Origin: Pohlia nutans
Lineage: Eukaryota > Streptophyta > Bryopsida > Bryales > Mniaceae
Direction of reading: 5' to 3'
Assembly (NCBI GenBank): GCA_022496805.1
Contig: CM040086.1
Span: forward strand, 6,698,501 to 6,762,500
DNA: 64,000 nt
In this document: piece after piece, positions 60,391-64,000 of the stretch
Numbering within the stretch: position 1 is the stretch's first letter
Layout of the letters: each line of letters opens with the position of its first letter
Notes under the pieces: generated by a model
Database searches by the model: none
What the model saw: only the letters and a program-made list of their open reading frames with translations
Told to the model about the DNA's origin: nothing
Program-made: the position numbers and the translations under genes

Positions 60391-60490
60391 GAAATCCACG
60401 TCACCCTCAGGAAAGCCACGTCACCCTCAGGAAAGCCACGTCACCCTCAGGAAAGCCACGTCACCCTCAGGAAAGCCACGTCACCCTCAG
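60391..60490. promoter_or_regulatory. Five-copy 20-bp array of GCCACGTCA bZIP-type sites
   Basis: GAAAGCCACGTCACCCTCAG repeats five times at an exact 20-base period (first copy GAAATCC...), with a decayed sixth. Each unit contains CCACGTCA, the reverse complement of TGACGTGG, a hybrid C-box/G-box recognised by plant bZIP factors. It lies about 0.42-0.52 kb upstream of the SDHAF1 ATG. A 20-base period would put every site on the same face of the helix. Confidence 0.75.
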
Positions 60491-60842
60491 GAGGGCCACT
60501 CGTGTCTCCGTCACTCAGCGATTATTGCCATTGCGAAGTGCTCCGTGCACCTTCTGTCTGGCGATGGCAGGATTCGTGTTCTTGCGTTGCACCGTTTTGA
60601 TCTCATCAAGCAATTCTTTCATTCTCAAATGCTTCTGAGATTCCTCCGGCCATTGTGATCAAGCTCTCAATTCCTTTTTCTTCAAATTCCGCATTGAATT
60701 GATTCTGGGAGGTACATGTATTCATCCTGAAATTCTCCTGTCTCTTCGTGCACAAGTCAGTTCGCATTTTACACGTCCTCTTAGATTTCCTCTTGCTCTC
60801 CCTCCAGTGAGGAATTCTTGCTATCTTACCGCAAGCAATTCC

Positions 60843-60910
60843 ACGTTCTGTGAAATTAGGGTTTTGTTCTTGGATTTGCGCGTAGGTTTGAGTGGTTTAG
60901 GGTTTAGGAG
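60843..60910 (+). promoter_or_regulatory. Leader with two AGGGTTT telobox-type elements
   Basis: ATTAGGGTTTTG (60855) and GGTTTAGGGTTTAGG (60895) precede the SDHAF1 ATG. Telobox-like AGGGTTT elements are common in leaders and promoters of plant housekeeping, ribosomal and mitochondrial-protein genes. Confidence 0.5.
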
Positions 60911-61186
60911 ATGGCTAGGTTATCTGGGATGCAGAAACAGGTGCTCAGTCTGTACCGATCATTCCTGCGCACCGCTCGAAGCCAGCCAGCCGAGTCACGG
61001 CGAGACCTGGAATTGTTCGTGGGCGCTGAGTTCCGGAAGCACGCCAAAATCGACAAGAAGGAGTTTCAGAGCGTTGAGTTTCTCGTGAGGCGAGGTCACA
61101 AGCAGCTGGAAATGCTCAAGAGTCCTGGTGTCAGCGGCTTCTCCTTCCAGACGCCCAAAACAACAACAGATTCCACCGCCAATTGA
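60911..61186 (+). CDS. SDHAF1: Succinate dehydrogenase assembly factor 1-like LYR protein
   Basis: The single-exon frame encodes 91 residues. Near the N terminus, SGMQKQVLSLYRSFLR contains the LYR triad (residues 14-16) that defines the family. It is followed by a conserved helical region with the family Phe (GAEFRKHAKIDKKEF, residues 38-52) and the basic FLVRRGHKQLEMLKSPG helix end. Length and layout match plant SDHAF1, a mitochondrial matrix protein that helps deliver Fe-S clusters to the SDH2 iron-sulfur subunit of complex II. There is no cleavable presequence by eye, as is usual for LYR proteins. The last ~12 residues (TPKTTTDSTAN) lie in a sequence that is tandemly duplicated downstream. 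The ATG is preceded by telobox-like leader elements. Confidence 0.9.
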   Translation: MARLSGMQKQVLSLYRSFLRTARSQPAESRRDLELFVGAEFRKHAKIDKKEFQSVEFLVRRGHKQLEMLKSPGVSGFSFQTPKTTTDSTAN

Positions 61187-61515
61187 ATTTTGCAAACAGA
61201 GTACTGATAGTTACTAGGAACTCACTCAATTGCAATCGATTTTCCAGAGACGGTTTCTATAATTCCAGCTGTATTGCTTTGTAGTACAATTCCTTAGCTC
61301 TGAAAATTCTTTTAGGGTTGATCAAACTTTTGCTGACGCCCAAGGAACAGATTCTCCACCGCCAATTCAACTGAGCGCCAGAGTACTGATATTTACTAGG
61401 AACTCACTCATTGCAATCAATTTTCAGAGACAGTTTCTATTCCAGCTGATTGCTTTGCAGTACAATTCTTTTTAGCTCTGAACATTCTTTTAGGGTTGAT
61501 CAACGTCTTGCTGAC
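61150..61515. repeat. 185-bp tandem duplication over the SDHAF1 stop codon and 3' UTR
   Basis: Copy 1 (61150-61334) and copy 2 (61335-61515) share GACGCCCAA, CCACCGCCAATT, AGAGTACTGAT, TACTAGGAACTCACTCA and TTTTAGGGTTGATCAA in order, with about one change in ten. Copy 1 includes the last codons and stop of SDHAF1. Copy 2 lies wholly downstream. Confidence 0.85.
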
Positions 61516-61557
61516 CGCTTCACTCTGAATGACATCAATTATACTCTCGTAGGGTAA

Positions 61558-61759
61558 TTAAACCCTAATGGACCAAGAAGCCCAAATGGGCCTCATGTCT
61601 TTTTAGCAGTGGATTTCCTTTAATCTGAATTTATTGGTTTTTTACCAACACATGCAATGTTCTTCACTGATTCTGTTGATATGAAACCATGTTTTCCACA
61701 ATATGATTGATTGCATTTGTCATTTTAAAACCATGAATCCTGTGTCCTTTAGGGGTTAA
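61558..61759. mobile_element. TTAA/CCCCTAA short element, 202 bp
   Basis: The left end reads TTAAACCCTAATGGACCAAG and the right end in reverse complement reads TTAACCCCTAAAGGACAC. The interior matches the element at 48550-48803. It lies ~40 bases after the SDHAF1 3' duplication and may be transcribed with it. Confidence 0.8.
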
Positions 61760-63381
61760 TACAGAGCCAACTCAGCCAAGTGCTGAGAGTTGCCATTCCA
61801 TGGCATTCACTGAGGGTCCAAGTTTTGTGTACACTTGAGGTATCAAATCAATTTTCAGGATTAACTTGGTGAAAGTAATTTATATATGTGCATGTAAAGT
61901 CCTTTCTGACCAGGTTGTGGTTGATCTATCGTAGACAGACATTCTTTCATGATCGCCATGGTCAGAGAAGGCAGTTAATGGTATTATAACTGATTCTTTT
62001 CATTTACTATTGACAGGAAATAACATTCTTCAGTAGCTATTCTTGGTTTGCATCCCATTCTCGGTTTATGTGACAAGTGATGCATGGCTCTCCTTTCCGT
62101 CTTTTCCGATTATAGCACACCAGTCACGAGATATACTTGACTTTGGAGAATATGATCTACAGTGAGGAAGCAGACAGCACGAGGATTCCTGCTTTTCCAT
62201 GCACTGGGATTTAGTCAAATTTGATGAGTTTGAAGGAAAAATTGGTCACGCCTTCTAACACTATTCCCAATTTAATTGTACTCGAGGATATCTGGAAGAG
62301 ATTTAATTTCCTTAAAAGCAATAAAAAAAAAAACTTTAGTTAGCTCATGAATGTTCAAAGTTGTTCCTTCATGCAGGCAGGGGGTTGTACACGTGATACG
62401 TTAGTAAATTTGCCCCCAACCACTGTTCCCAAATCTGGACTCCCTAGATATGTTTACAATCACTTTGTGAAATTTAGTGGTAGACCAAAAAGTACTGTAT
62501 GATTTGATACTCAGTCAATGCGGTTAGTGTGATCACTTCACCATCACCCTCAGCCTTGACGTTGCAACCAAGGACAGTGACAACCGCAAGTTACACTGTA
62601 GAATCAAATACGATTTCCCTTTGTTCCGGCCACACAGCTCCTATTCGCACTGCATGCAGCTGCCTTTCAGATTCTTTCACAAGACTAACAATTTGTTTGA
62701 ACCTACATTGTTCAAATTAGTAAAATTTTACATCCAGTTTCTTCAACAATTAACACACGAATCTCTCGTTTCTCACAACGTTATTATCAATATACCGTAA
62801 TTAATGCCAAGTCTGAGTTTCAAAGCAACCGTGTCATTCTCGATCTCATTGCCCAGTTATTAATCAATATAGCCCTTCTGCTCATCATGTTCAAGATTCA
62901 ATAAAAAAAACCACTTGGCAGATCTCAAAATTCATCAACATACCATCAAACAGAACAGTTTCTCAAGATTCGGAATCCAAAATACATAACTTAACCAGAA
63001 AGCGAGACATTGCAGCGCAAAAAGGACGTGTCTTTACTTTCTCAAGAAACAGCCACCAGCTTAATAGCATTCCATGAAACCGCATGAGCCACAGCTTGAA
63101 GTGGAACTGATGTTTTAGAAAAAAAAAAAAAAAAGGGTGGAGGAAAAAAAAGGTAAATAAAACCTTGGCCTGAGTGGGTCTGCAAGATGAGCTCGCTCCA
63201 AGTACTGCCCCGTGAGAGAGATCCTTCATCAAAAAAGTGGGGCGCCCTGAAATCTAAAACCATGGAGCTCGCGGGAAGATCGATCGATGATAACTGCACA
63301 ATGATGCTTCGACCCCATATATCGATGGGGCTACTGAAGTGGAAAAAAGAAGAGTGTGGATTTATAAATGCACCGAATTCA
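61760..63381. other. Spacer between convergent genes
   Basis: No gene supported. A poly(A) run lies at 63118-63134, with a further A-rich run at 63144-63151. On the minus strand this is directly downstream of the Ser/Asn-rich gene and may be its 3' UTR. Confidence 0.45.
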
Positions 63382-64000
63382 TTAGCCCGGGCCATCTTGC
63401 AGTCGCGGAGAGCCCAAGGGGGTGTTCTGGTTGGAAGCCCGCTGCTCTTGGAGAAACGGGTGGCCAGTGGAGAGCATCATGAGATTGGGCAGCGGCGCGC
63501 GCTGGCCGAACCGGTTGGGCGCTTGCTGCGCGGCGTTGAAGAAGAGCGAGTTCATGTTGCTGGTGTTGCCCAGCAGGTGGGAGTTGCTGTTGTTGTTGTT
63601 CCCCGCCACGCGCCCCGTGTTGCTGAACTCCCTGGAGTTGAGGAACTGCGACGCATCGAGGCTCGCGCGCTGCATCTGGAAGTCGCGCGCATCCAGCGTG
63701 TCCGCACTGAAGTACGCCGCGGCCGCCGCGTTCTCCTCCTTGATGATCCCCGACGAGTCGCCGTCGCGGGCGTCGGACAGGCCGCACGACGGCAGGAAGC
63801 CCGTGGACAGGCCCGCCAGGTACGGCATGGAGCCCTGCGAGAGGCGCCCGCTATGGGTGGGCGGGCCGCCCTCGCTGGACGCGGGCGACGCGAACGGCGA
63901 GTTCGAGATGCAGCCCGAGCCCATGAGCGTCATGGACGACGAGTTCGAGTGGTGACCGGCAGCGCCGCCGCCGCCCATGGAGTGGTGGCGCGGCGACGCC
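63382..64000 (-). CDS. 3' part of a Ser/Asn/Ala-rich protein gene, probably a regulator
   Basis: The frame is open from the window edge (ASPRHHS before the Met at 63978) to TAA at 63384-63382, so the 5' part lies outside and the Met at 63978 is probably internal. At least 205 residues are visible. They are GC-rich and low in complexity: a Gly/Ser start, SPFASPASSEGG, a KEENAAAAAYF stretch, an Asn/Ser run (NNNNSNSHLLGNTSNMN), and a tail with PLGSPRLQDGPG. Such tails are typical of plant transcription factors and RNA-binding zinc-finger proteins, but no DNA-binding domain is within the window, so I do not assign a family. GC content is far above that of all surrounding DNA, which supports real coding sequence. 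Confidence 0.75.
   Translation of the reverse strand, partial: ASPRHHSMGGGGAAGHHSNSSSMTLMGSGCISNSPFASPASSEGGPPTHSGRLSQGSMPYLAGLSTGFLPSCGLSDARDGDSSGIIKEENAAAAAYFSADTLDARDFQMQRASLDASQFLNSREFSNTGRVAGNNNNSNSHLLGNTSNMNSLFFNAAQQAPNRFGQRAPLPNLMMLSTGHPFLQEQRASNQNTPLGSPRLQDGPG

Noticed and set aside
60369..60638. 89-codon ORF with HPQESHVTLR repeats
   Set aside because: The repeat peptide comes from the 20-bp GCCACGTCA array, which is better read as a promoter repeat.
63422..63955. 177-codon plus-strand ORF
   Set aside because: It is the antisense shadow of the GC-rich minus-strand coding region, whose frame is open to the window edge and has the expected low-complexity protein features.

Overview
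The window reads as nuclear DNA of a land plant. It is AT-rich, with GT-AG introns and many class II transposons. Two unlinked tandem arrays carry the plant telobox AAACCCTA, and an SDHAF1-like gene of plant type lies near the right end. A bryophyte or other transposon-rich plant would fit, but I cannot fix the species. True genes are few: a multi-exon coiled-coil protein gene (1649-4458), a possible small gene (47880-48119), the SDHAF1/LYR gene (60911-61186) and the 3' part of a Ser/Asn/Ala-rich protein gene running off the right edge on the minus strand (63382-64000).

Most of the rest is transposon sequence, and four elements can be bounded exactly. CACTA-A (8833-18079, TSD CTA) has 33-bp perfect terminal repeats, no transposase, and subterminal regions full of GACGTC/GATGTC words that include a 470-bp tandem array. 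CACTA-B (22106-23529, TSD TCT) is non-autonomous and contains two exons and an intron resembling the 3' end of a proteasome beta-1 subunit gene. CACTA-C (26427-34716, TSD AGG) holds a TNP2-type transposase gene whose exons read in phase through an inserted SET domain but which lacks the DDE core. A PIF/Harbinger element (51143-54823, TSD TAA) carries a frameshifted DDE transposase and a convergent Myb/trihelix ORF with two nonsense codons. CACTA-B sits in the right arm of a ~0.69-kb inverted repeat whose left arm (7115-7803) preserves the unoccupied site.

Smaller components are a family of short elements bounded by TTAA and CCCCTAA termini (37606-38152, 48550-48803, 60014-60246, 61558-61759, perhaps 56685-58513), two SINE-like insertions, a decayed tRNA-Glu-like/tRNA-Phe pair, ~143-bp diverged tandem repeats (40440-41890), and a stretch of extreme G depletion on the plus strand (36860-38980). 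A decayed gene with an XLF/XRCC4-like fold pattern lies at 21000-21779.

The two observations most worth following are the SET domain built into the TNP2 gene of CACTA-C and the proteasome-gene fragment in CACTA-B. Next come the five-copy, 20-bp-spaced GCCACGTCA array upstream of SDHAF1 and the tandem duplication across its stop codon and 3' UTR.
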